From: Brevibacillus invocatus
Lineage (GTDB): Bacteria > Bacillota > Bacilli > Brevibacillales > Brevibacillaceae
Direction: 5' to 3'
Length of the DNA: 64,000 nucleotides
Assembly (NCBI RefSeq): GCF_003710915.1
Contig: NZ_RHHR01000034.1
Span: 48,268-112,267, forward strand
Part shown: positions 26,024-34,492 of the stretch, in pieces
How the letters are laid out: each line of letters starts with the position of its first letter
Numbering within the stretch: the stretch's first letter is position 1
Program-made: the position numbers and the translations under genes
Notes under the pieces: generated by a model
What the model saw: only the letters and a program-made list of their open reading frames with translations
Database searches by the model: none
What the model was told of the DNA's origin: nothing

Positions 26024-26968
26024 GTGAGATTTTACATCCGGAAGCTGGCTACTTTCCTTTCCACTGTCTTGCTCGTCTCGGTCATTACGTTTCTCGTCTT
26101 TCAAATCCTGCCGGGTGACCCTGCCGAGATCGTGCTCGGCGTGGACGCAGACCCGCATCAGCTCGTTGAATTGCGCAAGACCATGGGGCTGGAACGACCA
26201 GCTGCAGAGCGTTATGCGTCATGGGTCACGGACACGGTGACCGGAGATTTCGGTACTTCGCTCCGCTATCAGCGTCCGGTGGCGGACATCGTGGCCGAAC
26301 GATTGCCGGTTACCCTGTCCCTTTCTGTGATGTCCGTGGGGTTGACCTTGTTGATCGGTCTGCCCCTCGGCATCTACATCGCGCGAAAGGATGGCCAGCT
26401 CTCCTCCATGCTGTTGTCTGTCTTCACGCAGCTCGGGCTGGCGGTCCCTTCTTTTTGGCTGGGATTTATTTTGATCCTAGTGTTCTCGGTCACCTTCAAG
26501 CTGTTTCCCACTTACGGCTATGTTCCATGGAGCGAAGACCCGGTGGGGGCATTCAAATCGATGTTTCTGCCTTCGCTTGCCCTTGCGATTCCAGGCATCG
26601 CGGTCGTGATTCGGTATTTGCGCAACACCCTGCTGGACCAGTTTCGCATGGACTACGTGCGAACGGCCAGAAGCAAAGGCTTGCGAGAAAAGAGCATCAT
26701 GTACCGCCATATTTTGCGCAACTCCCTGATTCCGGTACTGACGATTGTCGGCTTGCTGATCGCAGACACGCTGGGAGGCAGCATTGTCGTAGAAAATGTT
26801 TTTGCTCTTCCGGGGCTGGGCAATCTGCTGATTACTTCGATTGGTACGCGTGATCTGCCCCTGCTGCAAACCCTTGTGCTTTACATTGCGATTATTGTGG
26901 TTTTGATCAACTTTGTCGTCGACATCCTGTACAAGGTGATTGATCCGCGAATTCGATTGAAAAGGTGA
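26024..26968 (+). CDS. DppB/OppB-type ABC permease
   Basis: 314 residues, GTG start after GAGGGGTG. Six membrane helices; the N-terminal FLVFQILPGDPAEIVLG and the coupling loop YVRTARSKGLREKSIMYRHILRNSLIPVL are diagnostic for the DppB family. It forms the channel with the following permease. Confidence 0.95.
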   Translation: MRFYIRKLATFLSTVLLVSVITFLVFQILPGDPAEIVLGVDADPHQLVELRKTMGLERPAAERYASWVTDTVTGDFGTSLRYQRPVADIVAERLPVTLSLSVMSVGLTLLIGLPLGIYIARKDGQLSSMLLSVFTQLGLAVPSFWLGFILILVFSVTFKLFPTYGYVPWSEDPVGAFKSMFLPSLALAIPGIAVVIRYLRNTLLDQFRMDYVRTARSKGLREKSIMYRHILRNSLIPVLTIVGLLIADTLGGSIVVENVFALPGLGNLLITSIGTRDLPLLQTLVLYIAIIVVLINFVVDILYKVIDPRIRLKR

Positions 26969-26973
26969 ACGTG

Positions 26974-27792
26974 ATGAGATGGAATCAGCTAGTCCGCAAT
27001 AAGCCGTTCATGATCGGCGGTTGCTTGCTTGTTTTACTCCTGGGACTGATGGTGACAAGTCTGTTCTATACCCCGTACGGTCCCAACGACATGAATACGG
27101 CAATGCGCCTAGCGCCACCACAAGCCTCCCATTGGTTTGGAACGGATAATTTCGGGAGGGACATTTTCAGCAGGATTATGGAGGGGTCACAGACGTCCTT
27201 TGTGATCGGAACCGCATCTGTCGCCATCGGCTTGGTCATTGGACTTTTGATCGGTGCCATCGCTGGTTATTGGGGAGGGTGGATGGACGAAATGTTGATG
27301 CGGATCATCGACGCGATGCTGGCGTTTCCCGGCATCCTGCTGGCGATCATGCTTGTTTCCGTATTCGGTCCGGGGTTCGGCAATACGATCGTCGCGCTTG
27401 GAATCATGAGCATTCCGGCGTTTGCAAGAATTGCCCGCAGCGGCTTCATTCAGTACAAGGAGTTCGCTTTCGTAAAGGCGGCGAAAGCTAGAGGTGCGAG
27501 CTCGCTGCGCATTATTTCCCGGCATATTCTGCCCAATATGGCATCACCGCTTATCGTGGCCTCCACCATGCGGTTTTCCGGCTCGATTCTGGCCGAGGCA
27601 GGTTTGAGCTATCTGGGATTGGGCGTTCAGCCTCCCGATCCTAGCTGGGGCCGCATGCTGAGCGAAGCACAACCCTTTATTATCAACGCGCCGTGGTACG
27701 TGTTTATTACAGGGGCAGTCATCACGGCGATGGTTCTCGGATTCAATCTGCTTGGCGACGGGATTAGAGACGGCTTTGACAAAAAGCGCTAG
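26974..27792 (+). CDS. DppC/OppC-type ABC permease
   Basis: 272 residues from ATG 26974, chosen because AAAGGTG is six bases upstream; a GTG at 26965 overlapping the previous stop is possible. Features: HWFGTDNFGRDIFSRIMEGSQ, six helices, and the coupling loop FVKAAKARGASSLRIISRHILPNM. It ends SYLGLGVQPPDPSWGRML and DGIRDGFD as usual for the family. Confidence 0.95.
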   Translation: MRWNQLVRNKPFMIGGCLLVLLLGLMVTSLFYTPYGPNDMNTAMRLAPPQASHWFGTDNFGRDIFSRIMEGSQTSFVIGTASVAIGLVIGLLIGAIAGYWGGWMDEMLMRIIDAMLAFPGILLAIMLVSVFGPGFGNTIVALGIMSIPAFARIARSGFIQYKEFAFVKAAKARGASSLRIISRHILPNMASPLIVASTMRFSGSILAEAGLSYLGLGVQPPDPSWGRMLSEAQPFIINAPWYVFITGAVITAMVLGFNLLGDGIRDGFDKKR

Positions 27793-27804
27793 GAGGGACG
27801 CACA

Positions 27805-28788
27805 ATGGCAAACACGCTGCTCGCGATCGATGAACTGGATGTGGCGTTTACAATCGGAGGGAAGCAATATCCGGCGTTGCGGCAACTGAGCTTTGAGGTC
27901 AGGGAAAAGGAAAGGGTTGGCATCGTCGGAGAATCTGGCTGCGGGAAAAGTCTTACTTCCTTGTCTGTCATGGGTCTTTTGCCAGAGTCGGCTGCGATTA
28001 CGCGGGGACAGATCAGCTTGGCAGGAAAAACACTGTCGGCCGGGTTGAGGGAAGAATGGCATTCCACCAGAGGCAGGCAAGTCGCGATGATCTTCCAGGA
28101 TCCCATGACGGCGCTCAATCCGCTCATGCCGGTAGGAAAGCAAATTGCAGAAATGGCCTTGACCCATCTAGCCGTCACGCGGAAAGAAGCAAAGCAAATG
28201 GCTTTGGAGATGATGGCAAAAGTCGGACTATCCCGGATCGAACAGCTTTACGGGGAATATCCGCATCGACTCTCCGGCGGCATGATGCAGCGAATGATGA
28301 TCGCGATGGCCTTGATTTGCCAGCCCAAGCTACTGATCGCAGACGAGCCGACGACGGCGCTTGACGTTACGATCCAGGCACAAATTCTGGCCTTGCTCCG
28401 AGAGATGAATCGGTCTACAGGAACGGCGATGCTGTTCATCTCTCATGATTTGGGCGTTATTCGCGAGGTGTGTGAACGAGTCATCGTGATGTATGCGGGA
28501 TTTATCGTGGAGGACGCTCCCGTTCAGGATATTTTGGAAAATCCGAAGCACCCGTATACGGCTGCTTTGCTGCAGGCGCTGCCGAGTGTGGAAAAGAGAG
28601 GGCAAGCGCTCTACACGATCCCGGGACGAGTTCCACCGCTTACGGAGCGGGGAGGAGGCTGTCCATTCGCAGGTCGCTGTCCGAGAGCTTTCGGCATTTG
28701 CCATACGATCACGCCCGAGCTGGATACAGGCATGGATGGTCATCGGGTGCGCTGTCATCTTTATGTGGAAGGGAGACTGTGCGGATGA
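27805..28788 (+). CDS. OppD/DppD-type ABC ATPase
   Basis: 327 residues. Walker A GESGCGKS, Q-loop IFQDPMTALNP, signature LSGGMMQRMMIAMAL, Walker B LLIADEPTTALDV, H-loop ISHDLGVI. The C-terminal oligopeptide-transporter extension carries four cysteines (CPFAGRCPRAFGICHTI...CHL), which in this family can bind an iron-sulfur cluster. The stop overlaps the start of the next ATPase gene (ATGA). Confidence 0.95.
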   Translation: MANTLLAIDELDVAFTIGGKQYPALRQLSFEVREKERVGIVGESGCGKSLTSLSVMGLLPESAAITRGQISLAGKTLSAGLREEWHSTRGRQVAMIFQDPMTALNPLMPVGKQIAEMALTHLAVTRKEAKQMALEMMAKVGLSRIEQLYGEYPHRLSGGMMQRMMIAMALICQPKLLIADEPTTALDVTIQAQILALLREMNRSTGTAMLFISHDLGVIREVCERVIVMYAGFIVEDAPVQDILENPKHPYTAALLQALPSVEKRGQALYTIPGRVPPLTERGGGCPFAGRCPRAFGICHTITPELDTGMDGHRVRCHLYVEGRLCG

Positions 28789-29765
28789 GCGAACCACTAA
28801 TCCGGGTAGAAGAGCTGACGAAACATTATTACCTCCCCAAAACGAAGCTGCTGGAAAAGCGGAATGCCGTACGGGCGGTTGATGGGATCTCGTTCGATAT
28901 CGCAGAGGGCGAGATATTTGGACTCGTTGGCGAAAGTGGCTGCGGCAAGTCCACGACAGGTCAGATGATCGTGCAGCTGGTGAAGGAAACGCATGGTGGC
29001 ATCTATTACCGAGACCGGCAAATCAACGCATTGCCTGCAAACGAAATGAAGGCGCTCAGGCGGGAGCTGCAAATCGTATTCCAGGACCCGTCGTCTTCAC
29101 TAAATCCAAAGAAGACGATTGGCTGGCTGCTGGAGGAACCGCTTGTGATTCACGGTGTCGCAGACAGGGCCAAGAGAAGGGAAATCGTGCTCAAGACACT
29201 GGAGCAGGTCGGACTCGGTGCGGATTACCTGAAGCGGTATCCCCATGAATTAAGCGGCGGGCAGAAGCAGCGCGTAGGCATTGCTGCGGCACTTGTCCTG
29301 AAGCCGAAGTTCATCGTCATTGACGAGGCGGTATCAGCATTGGACGTGTCGGTGCAATCACAGATTTTAAATCTGCTAAAGGAGCTGCGTGATAAGCTTC
29401 GGTTGACCTATCTGTTCATCTCCCACGATCTGAATGTCGTACAGTATCTCAGTGATCGGGTAGGCGTCATGTACCTAGGGAAGCTGGTTGAAATTTTTGA
29501 TGTCAGTACATCAGCAGTCGGACCACTGCATCCGTATACGAAGGCGCTGTTCTCAGCAATTCCCGATGTAAAGGGGACGAGGGAAAGGGTACTGCTGAAA
29601 GGTGACGTTCCCAATCCGATCCACCCGCCTGACGGATGCGCCTTTCATCCGAGGTGTCCGCTTGCCGTGGACAGATGCAGCCAGGAGCGGCCAGGTTTGC
29701 AGAAGGTAGCTCCACGTCATGAAGTCAGCTGTCATTTATTCGAGGAGGGGGACTTTCCTTCATGA
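28785..29765 (+). CDS. OppF/DppF-type ABC ATPase
   Basis: 326 residues from ATG 28785, overlapping the OppD-type gene by four bases. Walker A GESGCGKST, Q-loop VFQDPSSSLNPKK, signature LSGGQKQRVGIAAALVL, Walker B FIVIDEAVSALDV (Ala in place of the usual Pro after Glu), H-loop ISHDLNVV. Cysteines in GCAFHPRCPLAVDRC are the family's C-terminal motif. It pairs with the OppD-type subunit. The stop overlaps the next gene by four bases. Confidence 0.95.
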   Translation: MSEPLIRVEELTKHYYLPKTKLLEKRNAVRAVDGISFDIAEGEIFGLVGESGCGKSTTGQMIVQLVKETHGGIYYRDRQINALPANEMKALRRELQIVFQDPSSSLNPKKTIGWLLEEPLVIHGVADRAKRREIVLKTLEQVGLGADYLKRYPHELSGGQKQRVGIAAALVLKPKFIVIDEAVSALDVSVQSQILNLLKELRDKLRLTYLFISHDLNVVQYLSDRVGVMYLGKLVEIFDVSTSAVGPLHPYTKALFSAIPDVKGTRERVLLKGDVPNPIHPPDGCAFHPRCPLAVDRCSQERPGLQKVAPRHEVSCHLFEEGDFPS

Positions 29766-30574
29766 AACTAGGAATCATCTCGGATTTGCATGTCGATCTC
29801 AATGAGCTACCCGGTGAACCGCTTGTAGAGGAGGCCTTGCTGGAACAAGCCGTCCAGAGCAAACTGGATGGCTTGATCATTGCAGGAGACATTTCCAACG
29901 ATGTTCACCGAAGCCTGGAGGTTCTCGAAATGCTCCAGGAGCAATCCGGCATTCCTGTCTTATTCGTGCCAGGCAATCACGATTATTGGAGTAAGGACAA
30001 CGGGATTGCGGACACGTGGGAAATCTATCGGAAATTTCAATCGTATACAGGCTGTTTGAGCGAAAGACCGTACACGCTCGACAATGGATGGGCGGTCGTC
30101 GGCAATTCGGGCTGGTACGATTACTCGATGGGCGAGCCGGGATATACGTTTGAGCAGTTTGAACAGATGCATGCGATGGACAGAACCTGGCAGGATAGCA
30201 TCTATGTGCGGTGGGGCATGAGCAACGGCGATATTCACGGGTATTTTTACGAGCGCATGGAACAAGAATTGGCACAATACCGCGACAGGCCCGTCATCAT
30301 GGTGACGCACATGCTGGCGCATCCTTATTTCAAGGTGCCGATGCCACACCCGCAGTGGTCGTATTTCAACGCCTTTTTGGGAAGCGTAGACTACGCTGAG
30401 CTGTACAGAAAATACGGTGTGCGCTATGGCATCATGGGCCATGTTCATTACCGCAAGAGACATGTCGAACAGGGGACAGAAATGATCTGCGCCTGCCTCG
30501 GCTACCGAAAGGAATGGCGGAATACATCTGTTGCGGCAGAGCTTCGTGAATGTCTGCAAATCATTCAGCTTTAA
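29762..30574 (+). CDS. Calcineurin-like metallophosphoesterase, last gene of the operon
   Basis: 270 residues. Metal-binding motifs in order: DLHVDLN (SDLHVD), GDIS(N)D, GNHDYW, VTHM and GHVHYRK, a complete two-metal phosphoesterase site. It starts in the ATGA overlap with the ATPase gene, so it is translationally coupled to the transporter. It should hydrolyse a phosphomonoester or phosphodiester in the cytoplasm. With the HAD and beta-lactamase-fold enzymes this gives three putative phosphate-bond hydrolases in one operon. Confidence 0.92.
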   Translation: MKLGIISDLHVDLNELPGEPLVEEALLEQAVQSKLDGLIIAGDISNDVHRSLEVLEMLQEQSGIPVLFVPGNHDYWSKDNGIADTWEIYRKFQSYTGCLSERPYTLDNGWAVVGNSGWYDYSMGEPGYTFEQFEQMHAMDRTWQDSIYVRWGMSNGDIHGYFYERMEQELAQYRDRPVIMVTHMLAHPYFKVPMPHPQWSYFNAFLGSVDYAELYRKYGVRYGIMGHVHYRKRHVEQGTEMICACLGYRKEWRNTSVAAELRECLQIIQL

Positions 30575-30627
30575 GGCATCTTTGCGGTTGACTGTATCGA
30601 CATTCGAGCTGATCGCGACAGGCTCCG

Positions 30628-30661
30628 AAAAACGAGAAGTCTTGAGATGTCGTTTTTTTCG
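30628..30661 (+). terminator. Probable terminator after the nine-gene operon
   Basis: AAAAACGA and TCGTTTTT flank a 14-base interior; T residues continue after. The inner part pairs poorly, so the stem is AT-rich and modest. Confidence 0.55.
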
Positions 30662-30736
30662 TTTTGCTTGTCAAGAATGAAGAGAGAGTGATACGGTTTC
30701 ATCAGAAGGCTGAAACAAGCAAGGGGCGTTTGAAGC

Positions 30737-31123
30737 ATGATTGTCGGAATTGGAATAGATCTCGTAGAAATCGAACGGATTGCCGCGTTGATGAAGCGAC
30801 AGTCACGTGCACTGGATCGTATTTTAACTATTCAGGAGCGGAGTCTGCTGGAAGGGAAATCAGAGGGGCGACAGATTGAATTCGTCGCTGGTAGATTTGC
30901 AGCCAAGGAGGCAGCCTCCAAAGCCTTGGGGACGGGGATTGGATCAATGATTGGTTTTCTGGATATGGAAGTGCTGCCCAATGAATGGGGGAAGCCGGAA
31001 TTGAAGATCGATCCGGAGGTCTTTCGCAGGCTTGGCCTGGATCCATCACACATGCGCGTTCACCTGAGCATTTCACACAGTACGTATCAGGCGATGGCAC
31101 AGGTACTTGTAGAAGAACTGTAA
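30737..31123 (+). CDS. acpS: Holo-[acyl-carrier-protein] synthase
   Basis: 128 residues. [15 protein letters not shown] contains the metal-binding Asp of AcpS, and [16 protein letters not shown] contains the conserved Glu-Lys pair; [12 protein letters not shown] closes the fold. It transfers 4'-phosphopantetheine from CoA to apo-ACP, activating fatty-acid synthesis. It opens the acpS-ydcC-alr-ndoA-sigB gene order known from B. subtilis. Confidence 0.96.
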   Translation: MIVGIGIDLVEIERIAALMKRQSRALDRILTIQERSLLEGKSEGRQIEFVAGRFAAKEAASKALGTGIGSMIGFLDMEVLPNEWGKPELKIDPEVFRRLGLDPSHMRVHLSISHSTYQAMAQVLVEEL

Positions 31124-31131
31124 ACTTGTCT

Positions 31132-31160
31132 GCATAACGGGACGAGGATGGACATACATT
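31132..31160 (+). promoter_or_regulatory. Candidate sigma-E promoter upstream of ydcC-like gene
   Basis: GCATAAC (31132-31138) and CATACATT (31153-31160) are 14 bases apart, fitting sigma-E -35 and -10 elements. B. subtilis ydcC is mother-cell expressed. The leader to the gene at 31360 would be about 190 bases. The only reading frame in this leader (ATG 31149, 24 codons) is too weak to call. Confidence 0.45.
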
Positions 31161-31359
31161 TATATCGCGTAGATCAGGAGGGACTACCTGCTCTGGTTCA
31201 GAGTAAGTCTTTTGCCGATTGAAGCGATATCGCGTCCCAATATGTAGAAAAAAAGCAGACACGATGTTCGTCTTTGTCGCGGGGGGCTGACAGATTTCCC
31301 AGGAAATAGACAGGGGTGCCCTTCTTTGTCGAATAATTTGACAAGGAGGAATTCATTCT

Positions 31360-32400
31360 ATGAAACGAGCAGCTTTTCCACTGGTGTTATTGATGGTCTT
31401 CACTCTGCTGCTCGGCGGCTGCTTTGGTCAAAAGACACCAGAAGATGTGGTGGGTGACTTGAGTGGTACGCTGGACAAAATGCAAGGCTACAAGTCACAG
31501 GCAGTGTTGACCATGCAAACCGGTTCCACCCCGATGGAGTACGATGTCCAGGTTTGGTACGAAAAACCGACCAATTACCGAGTGGCACTTACCTCCAAGC
31601 AGCGTGGCATCACCCAGATCATCCTGCGAAATGACGAAGGGGTTTTCGTTCTCACACCACATCTGAACAAGAGTTTTCGCTTCCAGAGCGGTTGGCCGGA
31701 AAATAACGGCCCCCTTTACCTCTATGAGACGCTGGCACGCAGCATCATCGATGATACGGATCGTCAAATGCAAATGGATGACAAGCAGTATGTGTTTGAA
31801 GTCAAGGCCAATTACAGCGGGAATCGCTCGCTGACCAAACAAAAGATTTGGCTGACAGAAGATTTCAAACCGACACACGCAGAAATCATGGATTCCAGCA
31901 TGAATCCATTGGTGAAAATCGATTTTACCGAATTTGTGTTCAATCCGTCGTTTGAGAACAATGCTTTTGACAAGGATCACAACATGAGCACCAGTTCTCT
32001 GCCATCTGTACCGACGATGGGGCAGGTTGGCGGTGGGGCTACACAGGAGCAGCCTTCCAGCCAGTTTGGCGTGATTGTTCCGACTTATGTGCCAGATGGT
32101 GTACAGCAAGGAGACATCGAGCCTGTGACACGCGATGGTGAGCGCACAGTGGTTCTCATGTACAAGGGAGCTTACAACTACAGGCTGATTGAAGCCCGAC
32201 CTACAGCTGCCACCGTCTCTTACGAACAGGGAATGCCTGTTGACCTTGGCTTCACGATTGGTGTCTTGACCCAGACAGTCGACAGTCAGAGATATCTGAC
32301 TTGGGAGCTGGATGGCGTGGAGTTTACACTTACAGGAGATTTGCCTGAAGAAGAAATGGTGAAAGTAGCGCAATCCACCTATGGAGTAGGCGGAAAATAA
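31360..32400 (+). CDS. ydcC: LolA-like sporulation lipoprotein (YdcC family)
   Basis: 346 residues. Lipoprotein signal MKRAAFPLVLLMVFTLLLGGC; then a LolA/LppX-like half-barrel (LDKMQGYKSQAVLTMQTG, VQVWYEKPTNYRVAL, FKPTHAEIMDS) and a C-terminal DUF4367-like domain (IVPTYVPDGV, LTWELDGVEFTLTGDLPEEEMVKVA). Position after acpS and before alr matches B. subtilis ydcC, a sporulation gene. Probably a mother-cell-membrane lipoprotein that binds a hydrophobic ligand. AAGGAGG lies upstream. Confidence 0.88.
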   Translation: MKRAAFPLVLLMVFTLLLGGCFGQKTPEDVVGDLSGTLDKMQGYKSQAVLTMQTGSTPMEYDVQVWYEKPTNYRVALTSKQRGITQIILRNDEGVFVLTPHLNKSFRFQSGWPENNGPLYLYETLARSIIDDTDRQMQMDDKQYVFEVKANYSGNRSLTKQKIWLTEDFKPTHAEIMDSSMNPLVKIDFTEFVFNPSFENNAFDKDHNMSTSSLPSVPTMGQVGGGATQEQPSSQFGVIVPTYVPDGVQQGDIEPVTRDGERTVVLMYKGAYNYRLIEARPTAATVSYEQGMPVDLGFTIGVLTQTVDSQRYLTWELDGVEFTLTGDLPEEEMVKVAQSTYGVGGK

Positions 32401-32410
32401 GAATGGGAGA

Positions 32411-32437
32411 GGGGACGGTATATGCCGTCCTTTTTTC
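32411..32437 (+). terminator. Rho-independent terminator after ydcC
   Basis: GGGACGG-tatat-GCCGTCC hairpin followed by TTTTTTC. Confidence 0.85.
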
Positions 32438-32574
32438 ATTTTGCAATTCCCACATCGATTCCGCTGTTTTCCCTTCAGATTTCCATCATTCTCAAACGCG
32501 AATCTAAAAATGCTCAGCTACACTAGGTCTTGTACCAAGGAGGTACATAACCTGAAGTGAAAGGATGAGAGAAT

Positions 32575-33078
32575 ATGTTGAGCAAAGCGAAAATGGGAAT
32601 GCTGTTCGGATCTATGGCAGCGGTGCTTAGCCTGGGTGTGCTGGGAAGCGCCTATGCAGCGGATGCGGATCAAGCAAAAATCAATTATACAGTAGAAGGT
32701 AAACAAGGCTTTGGTATAGGAAAGATGGGACATTATGGATTTGGAGGCGGATTTGCGGTAAAAGAAAACGCCGACCTGCTCGCCCTGCTGAATCTGGATG
32801 CAGAAGAGCTGCAGGAAGCGCTAAAAGCGGGCAAATCGCTGGCTGAGGTAGCGGAAGAACAGGGTGTAGACAAGCAGGAAGTAGTAGATCTGCTTCTGGA
32901 GCAACAAGCAGACAAACTGGCTGAAGCAGTCAAAGCAGGCAAGCTGACGCAGGAGCAAGCTGACCAGAAGCTGGCAGAGAGTAAAGAACGTGCCTCCAAG
33001 ATGGTAGAGGGCACATTCGAAAAGGGAGCTTTCCCCGGCAAGCAAAAAGATAGCGTTCAAGACAATCCAACCGCGTAG
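32575..33078 (+). CDS. Secreted helical protein, DUF2680/YckD-like
   Basis: 167 residues. A cleavable signal peptide (about 1-28, GSAYA then ADADQ), a glycine-rich spacer (GFGIGKMGHYGFGGGF), then three alpha-helical segments: LLALLNLDAEELQEALKAGK, SLAEVAEEQGVDKQEVVDLL, and LAEAVKAGKLTQEQADQKLAE. The helical pattern resembles DUF2680 proteins of Firmicutes. It should be exported and soluble. Function unknown. Terminators on both sides make it monocistronic. The B. subtilis locus has no counterpart here. Confidence 0.82.
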   Translation: MLSKAKMGMLFGSMAAVLSLGVLGSAYAADADQAKINYTVEGKQGFGIGKMGHYGFGGGFAVKENADLLALLNLDAEELQEALKAGKSLAEVAEEQGVDKQEVVDLLLEQQADKLAEAVKAGKLTQEQADQKLAESKERASKMVEGTFEKGAFPGKQKDSVQDNPTA

Positions 33079-33082
33079 TCAA

Positions 33083-33125
33083 CAGGGATCTCGGAGCAAA
33101 CTAGCTTCCGAGATCCCTTTTTCTT
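33083..33125 (+). terminator. Rho-independent terminator
   Basis: GGGATCTCGGA pairs with TCCGAGATCCC around an 11-base loop, followed by TTTTTCTT. Confidence 0.9.
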
Positions 33126-33228
33126 CACGTCCCCTGTCTACCACCTGTGGACCTTTCTGAAAGAATCATGCATAGTTGGGGGAGATGTATGAAGGTAGGG
33201 AAGTACGGTACGTGAATGAGAGGAAGAG

Positions 33229-33888
33229 GTGAGCACAGCTGTGAAATATACAACTGAGAATTTGCGCAAACGAATTGCCGTGTCGGCAGGCAGGGCAAAG
33301 GCCGATGTCGTGATCAAGAATGGCACGATCATTGATGTATTTAATGGAGAAACATTTACAGGTGACGTCGCGATCGTCGACGGGGTCATCGCAGGAATCG
33401 GAGATTATGAAGGTGAGACGGAGCTCTGCTTCCCGTAGTGACAGAGCGCAATGCGCGCAGATGTCTTTTCGTAACGGATGACAAGCATCTGGATGAGCTG
33501 ATGCTGGAGGGCAGCATTGCCTGTCATGTGCGCAGGGCGATTCAGGCGGGCATTCCTGCACCTACGGCTATCGCGATGGCTTCACTCAATGCAGCGGAAT
33601 GTTTTCGTTTGGCCAATCGTGGAGCTATAGCCCCTGGCTACATTGCCTTCTCCGATTGCAGGATTAATTGCCGATCTGACTGCCGGTGAAGTGTGCGCCA
33701 GTCTGCAAAAATTGGAGCAGGCTTTGCGAGTGCTTGAAGCCCCGACTCACTTTCAGCCGTTCCTTACCTTGTCTTTTTTGGCACTGCCCGTCATTCCTGC
33801 ATTAAAGCTCACAGATCAAGGCTTGTTTGATGTACGTCGTTTTGCCCATATCGCAGTGGAGAATGAACAATCGGATTCCGTTCATTGA
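33229..33888 (+). pseudogene. ade: Adenine deaminase remnant with two large internal deletions
   Basis: Three fragments in order and in different frames. First (33229-33425): TENLRKRIAVSAGRAKADVV then IIDVFNGETFTGDVAIVDGV, the adenine deaminase N-terminus. Second, reading from about 33420: LLPVVTERNARRC, FVTDDKHLDELMLEGSI, AIAMASLNAAECFRLANRGA. Third, from about 33640: PSPIAGLIADLTAGEV, LTLSFLALPVIPALKLTDQG. The section with the HxH metal site and middle of the barrel (roughly 190 residues) is gone at the first junction, and another block before the C-terminal domain at the second; both junctions shift frame. About 660 bp remain of an expected 1.7-1.8 kb. The product cannot be active. Confidence 0.88.
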
Positions 33889-33976
33889 CACATGACGTGC
33901 AAAAGCGATACATTCAAGATAACTTATAACCTTTCGTAAAAGTCGGTCTTTCACAAGCTCGATCATAGATGAAGGT

Positions 33977-34020
33977 ATAAGGACATTTAAGGCTCCGCCA
34001 AAAGGCTTGGCGTGGTCCAG
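33977..34020. repeat. Dispersed repeat, copy C (module 2)
   Basis: TAAGGCTCCGCCAAAA (33988-34003) plus GCTTGGCGT (34005-34013) match 39935-39959 with only one inserted G. The element holds a CGCCAA/TTGGCG hairpin. It lies between the adenine deaminase remnant and the membrane-protein gene. Confidence 0.7.
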
Positions 34021-34049
34021 TCTTCGAATAATGGGGTGGCATACGTTTC

Positions 34050-34490
34050 ATGAAAAAACCGGTGTCAGATGTTTTGTATCAGGAGGAATCTACATACAAG
34101 GATATGCTCCTGCGCAAAAGCATGAAAATGCGTATCATGGAAACAGTGGCTTTCGTGTTTGGGATGATGATCCTGGCACAGTTTTTTCCTAGTGATGCCA
34201 CAGCGTTTAAGGTGCTCGCCTTTGCGATTGCCATTGCCGTCGTGGGGCTATCACCGTTTTTGTACAAAGCCATACTCCGACCGGTGTACAAGCTGACAAA
34301 AACACACTTGATAATCTCGATGTCAGGCCAGGAAAAAAGCGTTCCACTTAATGAGGTGGAGCAGATTTATGAAGGGCGGCATCTCTATCGAGTGAGTGGA
34401 AAAAGGGAATCGCTCATGGTATCTCGTCAATTCCTTACTCATTTGAACGAGCGATTATTTTATTATCAAAAAGGGAACAAGAGGCGATAA
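34050..34490 (+). CDS. Membrane protein with PH-like C-terminus
   Basis: 146 residues. Two membrane helices (about 30-45, METVAFVFGMMILAQFF, and 52-72, KVLAFAIAIAVVGLSPFLY) are followed by a soluble beta-rich part (LTKTHLIISMSGQEKSVPLNEVEQIY, GRHLYRVSGKRESLMVS), like bacterial PH-domain membrane proteins. It ends two bases before the alr start and is probably cotranscribed with it. No named family recognised. Confidence 0.75.
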   Translation: MKKPVSDVLYQEESTYKDMLLRKSMKMRIMETVAFVFGMMILAQFFPSDATAFKVLAFAIAIAVVGLSPFLYKAILRPVYKLTKTHLIISMSGQEKSVPLNEVEQIYEGRHLYRVSGKRESLMVSRQFLTHLNERLFYYQKGNKRR

Positions 34491-34492
34491 GG

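Noticed and set aside
31149..31223. A 24-codon frame in the ydcC leader
   Set aside because: Only a weak ribosome-site-like GGACGAGG and no conserved pattern; it also starts inside the sigma-E-like promoter.
33229..33888. Reading the three frames as three separate small genes
   Set aside because: Each matches a successive part of adenine deaminase, so one decayed gene explains them better.
33988..34013. Simple Rho-independent terminator
   Set aside because: There is no T run after the hairpin, and the same sequence recurs at 39.94 kb, so a repeat element is the better reading.
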